64,000 nt of DNA, from contig NZ_CP108036.1 of NCBI RefSeq assembly GCF_036170895.1, forward strand, positions 3,472,001 to 3,536,000. The letters are read 5' to 3'. This document shows positions 7,697 to 15,510 of this stretch, piece after piece. Positions within the stretch are counted from its first letter, which is position 1. Each line of letters begins with the position of its first letter. The translations under genes were made by a program, and so were the position numbers. The DNA comes from Streptomyces erythrochromogenes. Lineage in GTDB: Bacteria; Actinomycetota; Actinomycetes; Streptomycetales; Streptomycetaceae. Under the pieces are notes generated by a model. It saw only the letters and a program-made list of their open reading frames with translations. It was not told the DNA's origin and did not search any database.

Positions 7697-7723
7697 ATGC
7701 CTCAGCACCGTGACGTCCGGTGA
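7697..7723 (+). CDS. Possible 8-codon leader ORF overlapping the next start
   Basis: ATG at 7697 opens eight codons (MPQHRDVR) and stops at TGA 7721-7723, which overlaps the GTG start at 7720. A GGGGTGG stretch (7684-7690) stands six bases before the ATG. The downstream gene lacks its own clear ribosome site, so translation may arrive by coupling from this short frame. An alternative is that it is chance. Confidence 0.3.
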   Translation: MPQHRDVR

Positions 7724-7929
7724 GCGAGCAGTACGAGCACGTGCCGCACCACCTGCTGCACCGGCGTGTCCGCGACATCGCTTCCGGTGTCGAGGGCGTA
7801 CTGATGGCCGTGGTCAACGAGAACGTCTCGGACGCCCCCACCGAGCACTGGGTGGAGCTCGCCTACATCCGCGGCGCGTCCGGGCTGGAGTTCACCACGT
7901 CGGCCGCCAACGTCGAGCCCGCAGACTGA
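7720..7929 (+). CDS. Small protein of unknown function, 69 aa
   Basis: This 69-aa acidic soluble protein has no signal peptide or membrane span. I do not recognise a named domain. The frame is bounded by a stop just upstream, so the GTG at 7720 is the first possible start. It is transcribed divergently from the GntR-family repressor, from a promoter flanked by two perfect copies of that family's type of operator, so it is the probable target of the repressor. A role cannot be given from sequence; the pairing suggests a small ligand-responsive switch. Confidence 0.7.
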   Translation: MSEQYEHVPHHLLHRRVRDIASGVEGVLMAVVNENVSDAPTEHWVELAYIRGASGLEFTTSAANVEPAD

Positions 7930-8023
7930 GCCCCACCCGGCAGGTCACGGGCCGACGTACTCGAAGACGCCGCCGTGGGGGTGAGGGCGGAGACCCTGAT
8001 CGGACGCTGCTGCCGCCGGGGCC

Positions 8024-8482
8024 CTACGCCCAGTCGGCGCCGAGCGCCATCACCATGAGGGAGAGTCCCGCGTAGACGAGGCCGAGCATCGCCACACCCT
8101 TGAGGCCGGCGGAGAGGCCGATCCCGAACGTCGCTCCGGCCGGCACGACCCGCTCGGGGCACTCCGGCAGGTACCGCACGGGCACGGTGTCGCCGACGGC
8201 GTAGGGGACCTGGGCCACCAGCTCGGTGCGTACGTCCCGTCCTTCCGGCGTCAGGAATCCCAGGATCAGCCGCCGCTGGCTGGTGGTGTATCCGTCCGAA
8301 GAGCGGTTGTGCACCACGTACGCCTCCAGGCAGCGGGCCTCTGCCACCACCCCCTCCCGGATGGTTCTTCGGTTCACCAGCGCCACGCGCACCATGGAGA
8401 CCAGTCCCGCAATACCCAGGGCGGCAACCAGCAGCCCGATCACCCCCGAGCCGGGCCCGTACGTCGCACCCAGAGCAAGCAT
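8024..8482 (-). CDS. DUF3592-type membrane protein
   Basis: The protein has about 152 residues with a hydrophobic span at each end (about 10-32 and 122-147) enclosing a soluble beta-rich segment containing PYAVGDTVPVRYLPECPERV, the kind of motif seen in DUF3592 proteins. The ATG at 8482 is preferred over 8488 because GAGGA lies six bases upstream of it. Function is unknown. It converges on the 69-aa gene with a 94-base gap and is preceded, on its upstream side, by repeat copy C. Confidence 0.8.
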   Translation of the reverse strand: MLALGATYGPGSGVIGLLVAALGIAGLVSMVRVALVNRRTIREGVVAEARCLEAYVVHNRSSDGYTTSQRRLILGFLTPEGRDVRTELVAQVPYAVGDTVPVRYLPECPERVVPAGATFGIGLSAGLKGVAMLGLVYAGLSLMVMALGADWA

Positions 8483-8599
8483 CCGCATTCCTCACTGAAG
8501 TCCCCACGCGCGCCCCTGTACACGGGAACGGCTCCCGTAAAGATGCGCCGGCGAGATCAGAGGTTCCTCACACAGGGCCCCAGGACGTGGATGTGGGCC
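8483..8599. other. Gap upstream of the DUF3592 gene
   Basis: This short stretch should hold the promoter of the DUF3592 gene; I see no convincing -35/-10 pair. The gene-free zone continues to 8982 and is filled by repeat copy C. Confidence 0.3.
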
Positions 8600-8937
8600 G
8601 CAGGCGCCGTCTCGGAGGAGCGCGCAGCGATCGATGGCGGCTTATGACCAGCCCAAGAGGCTCGCGGACGCCGCCGGGCAGGAGCGCGTAGCGATCTGAC
8701 GCGCGCCGGGCTCCGCCCACCCCGATGGCCTTCTCTCCCCCGGCCCGTCCCTTTGGGGGCTTCCCGGCAGTCTTTCGGATTTCCGGGACGGGACGGGCGG
8801 TCAAGGGTGGCCGCAGGCCATCGCGCAGCGACGCGACCGAAGGGAGCGCCCTTGACGGGCCGGCGCGAACCGGAGAAACGATGGACTGACGGGAAACCCC
8901 CAAGACAGCCCTGATGCCGCCCCGCCGGAACCCCCGC
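8600..8937 (+). repeat. Extragenic repeat, copy C
   Basis: Copy C runs parallel to copy B. It has two 13-mers (AGCGCGCAGCGAT 8619-8631, AGCGCGTAGCGAT 8683-8695) 64 bases apart, then the shared tail with TCAAGGG (8801-8807), CCCTTGA (8849-8855) and CTGACGGGAAACCCCC (8886-8901), and the same C-rich end. It is somewhat more diverged from B than A is. No gene is seen in it; together with its flanks it fills the 500-base gap before the deacetylase genes. Confidence 0.72.
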
Positions 8938-8982
8938 CCCCGTACCATCGCCCCGCGTGCGCAGGGGTTCGTACCGGCCCCC

Positions 8983-9870
8983 CTACAGGTAGTCCTCCAG
9001 GCGGCCGATCTTGTAGCCCTGTTCCTGGATGCGCTGGAGCATGCGGGTCGTCATCTGGATCTCCGTCGCGCCCTTGAGTTCGGACGGGCCGCGGAAGTGG
9101 GCCAGGACGATGTCGCCGGGCTGGAGGGCGGAGCCCTGGGCGTACTGGAAGTTGTTGATCTGCATCGACACCCGCCACAGGAGAATCGACGAGACACCGC
9201 ACTCCGAGGCCGCCCGGAGGGTGTCGTCGTTGTAGTTGCCGAAGGGCGGGCGGAAGAGCGGCGGGCGCTGGCCGAAGCGCTGCTCCAGCTTGTCCTGCTG
9301 GCCGCATATCTCCTTCTTCTGCGCCTCGAAGGAGAGGGTCCGCAGGTTCGGGTGGGTCAGCGTGTGGTTGTTCACCGTGCTCGCCGAGCCGTTGTCGCGG
9401 AGCTTCTCGAAGTGCCCGTAGTCCGACGAGGCCACGCTGTCCGTCAGGAACATGCTGATCGGCAGCTTGAGGTCGGCCGCCATCTTGAGGAACTCGGGGT
9501 CCTTCTCCGAGCCGTCGTCGAAGGTCAGGAAGACTATTTTCTCCCCGGCCGGCAGGGGTATTCGGTCTATCACCGGGACCTTGCCCGGGTCCGCCTTCGG
9601 AAGCTGCGGCTTCTGGGCGGGCTTCGGCGCGTACTGGACGGGGGCCGTCAGGCCCCACTTCTTGTACGCCTCGTCGGATGCGCCGCCCGGCGCGGGCGCG
9701 GGCGAGGACGCAGGTGCCGACGCGGACGCGGACGGCGTCTGCGACGGCTCCTGCGTCGTCTTGCGGCCCAGTCGTTCGATGGGCTCCACACTCGCCCCGC
9801 ACCCCGCCAGGGAGAGCGCGAGCGCGCCGGCCGCCAGTGTTCCGGCTACCAACCGGCGCACGTACCTCAC
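8983..9870 (-). CDS. Lipoprotein polysaccharide deacetylase (NodB domain) 1
   Basis: This 295-aa protein has a lipoprotein signal with lipobox LAGC at about residue 24, a Ser/Ala/Pro-rich linker and a NodB deacetylase domain (about 105-290). Catalytic motifs are visible: FLTFDDGSE (metal and base aspartates), NNHTLTHPN (metal histidines), RPPFGNYND, and a terminal IVLAHF that stands for the usual LHD-type motif. It should remove acetyl groups from an extracellular glycan, perhaps peptidoglycan or a glycopolymer. The GTG start overlaps the stop of the paralogous gene upstream by four bases (GTGA), so the pair is coupled. Confidence 0.9.
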   Translation of the reverse strand: MRYVRRLVAGTLAAGALALSLAGCGASVEPIERLGRKTTQEPSQTPSASASAPASSPAPAPGGASDEAYKKWGLTAPVQYAPKPAQKPQLPKADPGKVPVIDRIPLPAGEKIVFLTFDDGSEKDPEFLKMAADLKLPISMFLTDSVASSDYGHFEKLRDNGSASTVNNHTLTHPNLRTLSFEAQKKEICGQQDKLEQRFGQRPPLFRPPFGNYNDDTLRAASECGVSSILLWRVSMQINNFQYAQGSALQPGDIVLAHFRGPSELKGATEIQMTTRMLQRIQEQGYKIGRLEDYL

Positions 9871-10823
9871 AAGTAGTCCTCCAGGCGAGCCACGGCATAA
9901 CCCTTGTCCGTGACGGTCTTCATGACATGACGGATCATGTCAGGCATCGTGCCCTTCCAGTCCTCCTTACCCCGGAAGTGCGTGAGGATGATGTCACCGG
10001 GGTGGAGGTCGCGGTCCCACTCGCGGTAGTCCATGCGGTTCGTGAACGCCTCGGCGTTCCACAGCGGGACCGCCTTGATGCCGCAGGACTTCGCCGCCTT
10101 GAGGGTGTCGTCGTTGTAGTTGCCGTACGGCGGCCGGAAGAGGGTCGGCCGCTTGCCGAACGTCTTCTGGATGGTGTCCTGCTGGCCGCAGATCTCCTCG
10201 CGCTGCTGCTCGTACGACAGCCCCGGCATGTAGCGGTGGTTGAGGGTGTGGTTGTTCAGGGTGACGCCGGCGGCCTGCATCTGCTTGAAGTACGGGTAGT
10301 TGTCCTTCACCAGGTAGTCGCTGAGGAAGGCCGTGTACGGGATCTTCAGCTCCTGCATCATCTTCAGGAACTCGGGGTCCTTCTCCGAGCCGTCGTCGAT
10401 GGTCAGGAAGACGACCTTGTCCTCGGTGGGGACGGTGGTGAAGACCGGGGGCAGTTCGTCCTCTTCGTGGTTCCACACCTCGAAGCCGTCGCGCGTGCCG
10501 ATGTGGGGCTTCTCCTTCGGCGCCGCGGGAGCGGCGAGCGGCACCTTGCGCAGCCCCCACTTCTTCGCCGCGGCGACGCGCGCCTGCTGCAGCGCCTTGG
10601 CCTTCTCGGCGGCGCTGAGCGCGCCCGCGGCGCCCGCCTCCGAGCCCTTGGCGGCCTTCGACTTCTCGGCCTTGTCCGGGGCCCCCGACTGCCCCGAGCC
10701 GCACGCCGTGCCGAGGGCGGCTACCAGCAGGGCGGCCACGGCCACCCCGAACCGGCCGCGCGGACCCGCCGCACGCCGGTGACCCAGTTGCGTCTTATCT
10801 TCCCTTTGTCCGACTAGCTGCAT
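9867..10823 (-). CDS. Lipoprotein polysaccharide deacetylase (NodB domain) 2
   Basis: A paralogue of the next gene: both end in ARLEDYL or GRLEDYL and share FLT(F/I)DDGSEKDPEFLKM. The start is set at ATG 10823 so that a signal with lipobox ALGTAC lies at about residues 20-41; the frame is open further upstream to 10907 but that would bury the signal. Metal and catalytic motifs IDDGSE, NNHTLNHRY and RPPYGNYND are intact. It is the first gene of the pair. The substrate is unknown. The two enzymes may act on different positions of the same wall glycan. Confidence 0.88.
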   Translation of the reverse strand: MQLVGQREDKTQLGHRRAAGPRGRFGVAVAALLVAALGTACGSGQSGAPDKAEKSKAAKGSEAGAAGALSAAEKAKALQQARVAAAKKWGLRKVPLAAPAAPKEKPHIGTRDGFEVWNHEEDELPPVFTTVPTEDKVVFLTIDDGSEKDPEFLKMMQELKIPYTAFLSDYLVKDNYPYFKQMQAAGVTLNNHTLNHRYMPGLSYEQQREEICGQQDTIQKTFGKRPTLFRPPYGNYNDDTLKAAKSCGIKAVPLWNAEAFTNRMDYREWDRDLHPGDIILTHFRGKEDWKGTMPDMIRHVMKTVTDKGYAVARLEDYL

Positions 10824-10918
10824 AGCAGCGCATCCTGGCATCCGACACGCGGGCTTCCGGGCCGACACCGCGCACCGGCCTGCGACGTTCCTCCGACCGG
10901 CCCACACGCCCCGTCGCC

Positions 10919-10924
10919 GACAAT
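10919..10924 (+). promoter_or_regulatory. -10 box GACAAT, leaderless arrangement
   Basis: GACAAT ends six bases before the GTG at 10931, so the transcript should start at the initiation codon. No ribosome-binding site is present, in agreement. Confidence 0.5.
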
Positions 10925-10930
10925 GGACCC

Positions 10931-12121
10931 GTGACCCCCGAAGACTTCGCCGCCCTCCTCACCCCCGAGGGCCGTGCCCTCCTCGACTCGCTCCGCGACC
11001 ACGACCCCGCCCAGGAGCTGGCCGTCGCCACCCGGCTGCGCCGCGAGCACCCCGCCGGGCTGGTCTCCGCGGCCCTCGGGCAGGCCCGGCTGCGGCAGCG
11101 CGCGGTGGCGAAGTTCGGGTCCGAGGACGCCTTCCGGATGTACTTCACCCCCGGCGGCGGCGAGATGGCCACCCGCGCGTCCGTGGCCTCGTACCGGGCG
11201 GAACGGCTCGCGGCCCTCGGCGTGCGCAGCCTGGCCGACCTGTGCTGCGGCATCGGCGGGGACGCGCTCGCCCTGGCCCGGCTCGGCATCCGGGTGCTCG
11301 CGGTGGACCACGACCCGCTGACGGTCGCCGTCGCGCGCGCCAACGCCGAGGCGCTGGGGCTGGCGGACCTGATCGAGGTCCGGGAGGCCGACGTGACGGA
11401 GGTGGACACCTCGGGCTACGACGCGGTCTTCATCGACCCGGCCCGGCGCGGGGGCCGCGGGCGGATCTTCGACCCGGAGTCCTACTCGCCGCCGCTGTCG
11501 TGGGCCGTGGAAACGGCCCGTGCGGCGAAGTACGCGGCCATCAAGATCGCCCCCGGGATCCCGCACGAGGCGGTCCCCGCGGAGGCCGAGGCCGAGTGGA
11601 TCTCCGACCAGGGGGACGTCAAGGAGGCCGTGCTCTGGTTCGGCACCGACCCCGGGACCGTGCGCGCCACCCTGCTCCCCGGGCCGCGCGAGCTGCGCAC
11701 CGCCGATCCGCTGCCCGACCCGGAGGCCGGGCCGGTGGGCCGCTGGCTCTACGAGCCCGACGGCGCCGTGATCCGCGCCCATCTGGTCGCCGAGGTCGCC
11801 GCGCAGCTGGACGGCCGGCTGATCGACCCGACCATCGCCTACATCACCGCGGACGAGCTGCGGGCGACGCCGTACGCGACCGCGTACGAGATCACCGACG
11901 TGCTGCCCTTCGGCCTGAAGAAGCTGAAGGCCCTGCTGCGCGAGCGCGAGGTCGGGATCCTGACCGTGAAGAAGCGCGGTTCGGCCGTCGAGCCCGAGGA
12001 ACTGCGCAAGAAGGTCAAGCCGCAGGGCCGGAACTCGGCGACCGTCTTCCTGACCCGGGTGGCGGGCGCCCCCTCCATGCTGATCGGCGCCCCGGCGCCG
12101 GCCGTCCCGCCCGAGGCGTAG
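10931..12121 (+). CDS. Class I SAM-dependent methyltransferase, THUMP-like
   Basis: This 396-aa protein has a Rossmann methyltransferase core at about 95-240: motif I DLCCGIGGDALALA, acidic loop VDHDP, and FIDPARRGG in the position of the catalytic motif IV. The C-terminal third (about 290-385) resembles the THUMP-like domain found in this actinobacterial family. It is probably an RNA methyltransferase, but the target is not known. It stands alone, divergent from the deacetylases, and converges on the 90-aa gene with a shared terminator. Confidence 0.85.
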   Translation: MTPEDFAALLTPEGRALLDSLRDHDPAQELAVATRLRREHPAGLVSAALGQARLRQRAVAKFGSEDAFRMYFTPGGGEMATRASVASYRAERLAALGVRSLADLCCGIGGDALALARLGIRVLAVDHDPLTVAVARANAEALGLADLIEVREADVTEVDTSGYDAVFIDPARRGGRGRIFDPESYSPPLSWAVETARAAKYAAIKIAPGIPHEAVPAEAEAEWISDQGDVKEAVLWFGTDPGTVRATLLPGPRELRTADPLPDPEAGPVGRWLYEPDGAVIRAHLVAEVAAQLDGRLIDPTIAYITADELRATPYATAYEITDVLPFGLKKLKALLREREVGILTVKKRGSAVEPEELRKKVKPQGRNSATVFLTRVAGAPSMLIGAPAPAVPPEA

Positions 12122-12123
12122 CC

Positions 12124-12153
12124 ACCCCGGGCCGGGGTGCCCCGGCCCGGGGT
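12124..12153. terminator. Bidirectional terminator between convergent genes
   Basis: ACCCCGGGCCGGGG and CCCCGGCCCGGGGT are exact complements with almost no loop. The hairpin starts two bases after the methyltransferase stop and ends at the stop codon of the opposing 90-aa gene. Confidence 0.8.
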
Positions 12154-12425
12154 CAGGCTCCCTCGACCTCCACCGACTCGAACCGCCAGCGGTGCACCGC
12201 CCGCGTGATCAGGTCGGCCGCCGGCTCGGGCAGCTCGGGCAGGTCCGCCGCGACCCCCTCGGCCGCCTCCCACCAGGTGATGACGAGGACCCGGTCCTGC
12301 GGGGCCCGGAACACCTCGCGGCGTACCGGGTCCCGGGCGAGGACCTGGGCGCGGGCCCACTCCAGCAGTTCGTTGCCCCGGCCGTCGGCGGCCCGGGCCT
12401 CCCACATCAGCGCGACGGTGCTCAC
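12153..12425 (-). CDS. Hypothetical protein, 90 aa, coupled to tsaD
   Basis: GTG at 12425 overlaps the tsaD stop by four bases (GTGA), which sets the start. The 90-aa product has the length and alternating pattern (VALMWEARA, helix, [10 protein letters not shown], helix, RWRFESVEV) of the dimeric alpha-beta barrel family that includes antibiotic-biosynthesis monooxygenases, but the match is by eye and uncertain. It has no signal peptide. It is last in the tsaB-rimI-tsaD operon. A function in t6A synthesis is not implied by sequence. Confidence 0.75.
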   Translation of the reverse strand: MSTVALMWEARAADGRGNELLEWARAQVLARDPVRREVFRAPQDRVLVITWWEAAEGVAADLPELPEPAADLITRAVHRWRFESVEVEGA

Positions 12426-13567
12426 GAGTAGAGGTTGTCCTTGCTCAGCTCGTGCACGTGGTCGTGGTCGTGACCGTGACCGTGCGAGTGGCCGTTTCCG
12501 TGCGAGTGGCCGTGCGCGTGGGACGTCCCCGGCACGTGCGGGTCCGTCACCGGCAGCGAGGAGTCCGCCGACAGGTCCCAGTCCGAGGCCGGCCGGTTCC
12601 GCTTGACCATCTCGGCGCCGAGCGCGGCCACCATCGCCCCGTTGTCCGTGCACAGCTTCGGCCGCGGCACGCGCAGGGTGATGCCCGCGGCGTCGCAGCG
12701 CTCCTGGGCGAGCGAGCGCAGCCGCGAGTTGGCCGCCACACCGCCGCCGATCATCAGGTGGTCGACGCCCTCGTCCTTGCACGCCCGGATCGCCTTGCGG
12801 GTCAGGACGTCCACGACGGCCTCCTGGAAGGACGCCGCGACATCGCGCACCGGCACCTCCTCGCCCGCGTTGCGCTTCGCCTCGATCCAGCGGGCGACGG
12901 CGGTCTTCAGGCCGGAGAAGGAGAAGTCGTACGCGGGGTCGCGCGAGCCCGTCAGGCCGCGCGGGAAGTTGATCGCCTTCGGGTCGCCCTCCTTGGCGAG
13001 CCGGTCGATGACCGGGCCGCCGGGGAAGCCCAGCTGGAGCACGCGCGCGATCTTGTCGAAGGCCTCGCCCGCGGCGTCGTCGATGGTCGCGCCGAGCGGC
13101 CGTACGTCGGAGGTGATGTCGGGGGCCAGCAGCAGCGAGGAGTGCCCGCCGGACACCAGGAGCGCCATGGTCGGCTCGGGCAGCGGGCCGTGCTCCAGCT
13201 GGTCGACGCAGATGTGCGAGGCCAGGTGGTTGACGCCGTACAGGGGCTTGCCGAGGGCGTACGCGTAGGCCTTGGCGGCCGAGGTGCCCACCAGCAGCGC
13301 CCCGGCGAGGCCGGGGCCGGCCGTGACCGCGATGCCGTCGAGGTCGCGGGCGCTGACGCCGGCCTCCTTCAGGGCGCGTTCGATGGTGGGGACCATCGCC
13401 TCCAGGTGGGCCCGCGAGGCCACCTCGGGCACGACGCCGCCGAAGCGGGCGTGCTCGTCGACGCTCGACGCGATCGCGTCCGCGAGGAGGGTGGTTCCGC
13501 GGACGACGCCGACGCCGGTCTCGTCGCAGGACGTCTCGATGCCGAGGACGAGCGGTTCGTCAGCCAT
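12422..13567 (-). CDS. tsaD: tRNA N6-threonylcarbamoyladenosine transferase TsaD
   Basis: TsaD transfers the threonylcarbamoyl group to A37 of ANN-decoding tRNAs. The 381-aa product starts [18 protein letters not shown] and has the ASKHA-fold metal histidines in HLASHI and the nucleotide loops LVSGGHSS and [13 protein letters not shown] 13567 gives the family N-terminus; a GTG at 13576 is also possible. The gene overlaps rimI by eight bases. Unusually, the last 39 residues (DNA 12425-12541) form a tail with 12 histidines alternating with Gly, Ser and Asp, like metal-binding tails of nickel and zinc chaperones. The enzyme core is otherwise normal. Confidence 0.95.
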   Translation of the reverse strand: MADEPLVLGIETSCDETGVGVVRGTTLLADAIASSVDEHARFGGVVPEVASRAHLEAMVPTIERALKEAGVSARDLDGIAVTAGPGLAGALLVGTSAAKAYAYALGKPLYGVNHLASHICVDQLEHGPLPEPTMALLVSGGHSSLLLAPDITSDVRPLGATIDDAAGEAFDKIARVLQLGFPGGPVIDRLAKEGDPKAINFPRGLTGSRDPAYDFSFSGLKTAVARWIEAKRNAGEEVPVRDVAASFQEAVVDVLTRKAIRACKDEGVDHLMIGGGVAANSRLRSLAQERCDAAGITLRVPRPKLCTDNGAMVAALGAEMVKRNRPASDWDLSADSSLPVTDPHVPGTSHAHGHSHGNGHSHGHGHDHDHVHELSKDNLYS

Positions 13568-14069
13568 TGCTCTCACTGCTCTCAGTTCGTGCTTGTGCGG
13601 GGTCGGTCAGTCGCATGACGAGCGCGTCGACGTTGCCCGGCTGGTAGTAGCCGCGCCGGAAGCCGATGGGCTCGAAACCGAAGCGCTCGTAGAGCTTCTG
13701 GGCGCGCGTGTTGTCCACGCGCACCTCCAGCAGCACCTCGGCGCATTCGAACGCGGTGGCGGCGCGCAGCAGGTCGGTCAGGAGCCGGGCGCCGAGCCCG
13801 GTCCCCCACTGGTCGCGGGCGGCCGCGATGGTCTGTACGTCGGCCAGGTCGCCGGCGGCGGCCAGTCCGGCGTAGCCGACGAGGCGGCCGTCGGGCGTCT
13901 CGGCGACGACGTAGCGGCGGGTGGCCTGCGGGCCGCGCGCGTGGGCCAGTTCGGACCAGAACATCCCGGCGGACCAGGCGTCCTCCGGGAAGAGGTCGTG
14001 CTCCAGTTCCAGCACCGGTGCGATGTCCCACCAGCGCATCTCGCGCAGAACCGTCTCGGCCGTGGTCAC
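13560..14069 (-). CDS. rimI: Ribosomal-protein-S18-alanine N-acetyltransferase RimI
   Basis: This 169-aa GNAT acetyltransferase has the acetyl-CoA loop (residues 86-95, [13 protein letters not shown]) and the family C-terminal [23 protein letters not shown]. RimI acetylates the N-terminal alanine of ribosomal protein S18 in E. coli; the substrate here is assumed by homology and by its place between tsaB and tsaD, a widespread arrangement. The GTG start overlaps the tsaB stop by four bases. Confidence 0.92.
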   Translation of the reverse strand: MTTAETVLREMRWWDIAPVLELEHDLFPEDAWSAGMFWSELAHARGPQATRRYVVAETPDGRLVGYAGLAAAGDLADVQTIAAARDQWGTGLGARLLTDLLRAATAFECAEVLLEVRVDNTRAQKLYERFGFEPIGFRRGYYQPGNVDALVMRLTDPAQARTESSESNG

Positions 14070-14728
14070 TGCGGGGTGACCACCTTGTAGTTCTTGGGCA
14101 CCTGCGCGTCGGGGCGGCGCAGGTAGAGCGGGGTCGGAGGGAGGAACTCCGCGCCCGCGGCCAGCCGTTCCGCCGCCAGGGAGGCCAGCGCGGCGGCCGA
14201 CTGGTGCTCGGGGCCCCGTGCGTCCGGGAACACCTCGGGGTACAGGAGTGCGCCCTGGCCCACCGCGGGCAGGCCCGCGACCTCCTCGGCGATGTCCGCC
14301 GGGCGGTCCACCGCGGGCTCGCCGACGCGGGTGCGCGGGTCCTCGTAGCGTGCCCAGTAGACCTCCTTGCGCCGCGCGTCGGTGGCGACGGTGAAGGGGC
14401 CCTCGATTCCGGCGGTGCCCGCGGCGTAGGCGAGTCCGTCCAGCGTGCACAGGCCGTGGACGGGCACGCCCAGTACGGCGGCGAAGGTGGAGGCGGTGAC
14501 GAGGCCGACGCGCAGCCCGGTGTAGGGGCCGGGTCCGACGCCGACCACGATGCCGGTGATCGCGTCGAGCTTCAGGCCGGCCTCGGCGAGGACGCGGTCC
14601 ACGGAGGGGATCAGCAGCTCCCCGTGGCGGCGGGCGTCGACCTGGTCGGACTCGGCGAGGACGGACTCGCCGTCGTGCAGGGCGACGGTGACGGCGGGCG
14701 TGGCGGTATCTACAGCGAGCAAGAGCAC
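14066..14728 (-). CDS. tsaB: t6A synthesis protein TsaB
   Basis: This 220-aa ASKHA-fold partner of TsaD begins LLLAVDTATPAVTVAL and contains the diagnostic VGVGPGPYTGLRVGL. It forms the TsaB-TsaD-TsaE complex for threonylcarbamoylation of tRNA. It is first in the operon tsaB-rimI-tsaD-90-aa gene, each pair overlapping. The GTG start at 14728 follows a TAGGCT box by six bases, so the operon message is probably leaderless. Confidence 0.94.
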   Translation of the reverse strand: MLLLAVDTATPAVTVALHDGESVLAESDQVDARRHGELLIPSVDRVLAEAGLKLDAITGIVVGVGPGPYTGLRVGLVTASTFAAVLGVPVHGLCTLDGLAYAAGTAGIEGPFTVATDARRKEVYWARYEDPRTRVGEPAVDRPADIAEEVAGLPAVGQGALLYPEVFPDARGPEHQSAAALASLAAERLAAGAEFLPPTPLYLRRPDAQVPKNYKVVTPQ

Positions 14729-14734
14729 GCGAAC

Positions 14735-14740
14735 AGCCTA
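14735..14740 (-). promoter_or_regulatory. -10 box TAGGCT of tsaB, leaderless arrangement
   Basis: On the minus strand TAGGCT stands exactly six bases before the tsaB GTG. No ribosome-binding site intervenes. Confidence 0.5.
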
Positions 14741-14857
14741 CGACTCCGGCGGCCGCACCCCTTGCGCCCGGTCGTGGAGCGGGGCGGCTGCTACCTTTCG
14801 ACCGAGGGATCACAGAGGGATCACACGGATCGCGTCAGCGCGGAGAGGTGGAGCAAG

Positions 14858-15424
14858 GTGGCACGCAGCAGCTCGGGAATCGTGGCCGGGCTCACCGCCG
14901 CGGCGATCGCAGCCGTCGGCTTCCTCGGCTACCAGGCTTCCGCGACGGCGCCGGCGCATCCCCCGCAGGCGGCCGCGCAGGAGCCGGCCCCGGCGGCGAG
15001 CCCGGCGGCCGCGGGCAAGCAGGACCCGGCGAAGCCGGTGGCCGTGCCCGAGGGTTCCGGCACGGGTGTGCGCGTCGTGTACTCGGTGGGGCAGAAGCGG
15101 GTGTGGCTGGTGGGGGACGCCGCGCAGCAGCAGCAGCTCAAGTCGTTCACGGTGATGCCGAGCACGGTGCACCCGAAGCCGGGCACCTACCTCGTCGGTT
15201 CGCGTTCGGGCTCGGTCACGGGCTCGGACGGGGTGCCGATCGAGCACGTGGTCCGGTTCGCCACCCAGGAGGGTGTGGCGATCGGTTTCAGTGCCCGCGT
15301 GGACGGCTCGACCCCGGAGCCCGACCCGAACAAGAAGACCGGCGGCATCCGCATGTCGCGGGCCGACGGCGACGCGATGTGGGCCTTCGCGACGATCAAC
15401 TCCAAGGTCGTCGTCGTTCCCTGA
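14858..15424 (+). CDS. L,D-transpeptidase-like protein without catalytic residues
   Basis: This 188-aa protein starts at GTG 14858 behind GGAGAGGTGGAGCAAG. Residues 8-28 are a signal anchor, 30-65 an Ala/Pro linker, and 70-188 resemble a YkuD domain (VVYSVGQKRVWLV, TVHPKPGTYLVGSRSG, GGIRMSRADGDAMWAF). In active L,D-transpeptidases the last motif is SHGCIRM, with the catalytic cysteine, preceded by a conserved histidine strand. Here the cysteine position reads glycine (TGGIRM, 161-166) and the histidine strand reads AIGFSA. It is therefore probably a wall-associated pseudo-enzyme. The assignment to YkuD is by eye. Confidence 0.72.
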   Translation: MARSSSGIVAGLTAAAIAAVGFLGYQASATAPAHPPQAAAQEPAPAASPAAAGKQDPAKPVAVPEGSGTGVRVVYSVGQKRVWLVGDAAQQQQLKSFTVMPSTVHPKPGTYLVGSRSGSVTGSDGVPIEHVVRFATQEGVAIGFSARVDGSTPEPDPNKKTGGIRMSRADGDAMWAFATINSKVVVVP

Positions 15425-15510
15425 CGGGACGCGCTTCCTTCACCCGTACGGGCGACCGGCCGAGGCCGGGGCGCTCGGGACGAGCCCTTCGGGCCCAGCT
15501 CGGGGCCCTT

